48,570 nt of DNA from CAYQQU01 sp964419545. Lineage in GTDB: Bacteria; Bacteroidota; Bacteroidia; Chitinophagales; Saprospiraceae. The notes under the pieces were generated by a model, which was not told the DNA's origin, ran no database searches, and saw only the letters and a list, made by a program, of their open reading frames with translations. How positions within the stretch are numbered: position 1 is the first letter of the stretch; every line of letters begins with the position of its first letter. The position numbers and the translations under genes were made by a program. The DNA is taken from assembly GCA_964419545.1 (NCBI GenBank), contig CAYQQU010000046.1, forward strand, positions 1 through 48,570. Direction: 5' to 3'. Below are positions 48,516 through 48,570 of the stretch, one piece after another.

Positions 48516-48570
48516 CAGTCAGAGACCGCGGGATATGACATCCAAGTCGGGAGAATTGGACGAGCGTAGT
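48516..48570. repeat. 55-bp direct repeat, second copy, at the window end
   Basis: Identical to 48199-48253, offset by 317 bp, and running exactly to the last base. Between 48255 and 48515 there are also related GT-rich stretches in opposite orientation (GTGTGGGTTCGGGTGAGGGT and CTCACCCTAACCCACACCCG). Confidence 0.9.

Overview
The window is about 48.6 kb of GC-rich chromosomal DNA from a member of the Bacteroidota, most like the Saprospiria (Lewinella, Phaeodactylibacter or Haliscomenobacter relatives). This rests on type IX secretion C-terminal sorting domains of both kinds (type A at 28554-29660, type B at 45913-48174), Bacteroidota -7 promoter elements (TAnnTTTG) before several genes, PepSY-like and DUF1080/DUF1343 proteins, a GSIII glutamine synthetase, and weak Shine-Dalgarno sequences. 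The assignment is inferred from gene content. No phage, transposase, CRISPR array or rRNA was seen.

Layout. 63-4733 (+): HypF, a small unknown protein, a bifunctional-nuclease/UVR protein and an Xaa-Pro aminopeptidase. 4789-8336 (-): an alpha/beta hydrolase, a GT39-type membrane glycosyltransferase and a 2OG-Fe(II) dioxygenase. 8558-9679 (+): an OmpA-family protein. 9773-12501 (-): an RluA-type pseudouridine synthase overlapping by ATGA with an unusual RibF-GT2 fusion. 12637-14816 (+): Mrp-type Fe-S carrier, NifU-C protein and PyrF, then a DoxX protein. 15524-16930 (-): an exonuclease/GIY-YIG fusion, divergent from a NamZ-like (DUF1343) lipoprotein candidate.

18393-23793 (+) is a sugar-processing cluster: Tat-exported isomerase/epimerase, DoxX, two Tat-exported Gfo/Idh/MocA oxidoreductases and a DUF1080 lipoprotein. 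A third, cytoplasmic Gfo/Idh enzyme converges on it and is paired with a helix-hairpin-helix outer-membrane barrel protein. The set resembles the oxidise-cleave-reduce 3-keto-glycoside pathway, here apparently placed in the cell envelope. 27354-29660 (-) holds a four-domain PepSY-like lipoprotein with a 17-unit Gly-Asp4 tract and a dockerin-type T9SS cargo protein. 29911-33051 is a convergent pair of distantly related helical proteins.

33281-38562 (+) is a nitrogen-assimilation block: P-II, ammonium transporter, GSII and GSIII glutamine synthetases. An NADP-type glutamate dehydrogenase lies nearby at 42415-43782 (-). The rest carries a beta-propeller lipoprotein, peptidase T, a small coiled-coil protein, a TPR protein, a probably frameshifted membrane protein, a large T9SS type B surface protein and tRNA-Thr(CGT).

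Non-coding structure is rich. It includes a dispersed palindromic family at gene 3' ends (three copies), a 143-bp inverted-repeat element, a dyad-rich 590-bp gap, CCTCAA-type repeats, and an exact 55-bp repeat that ends the window and may mark an assembly break.
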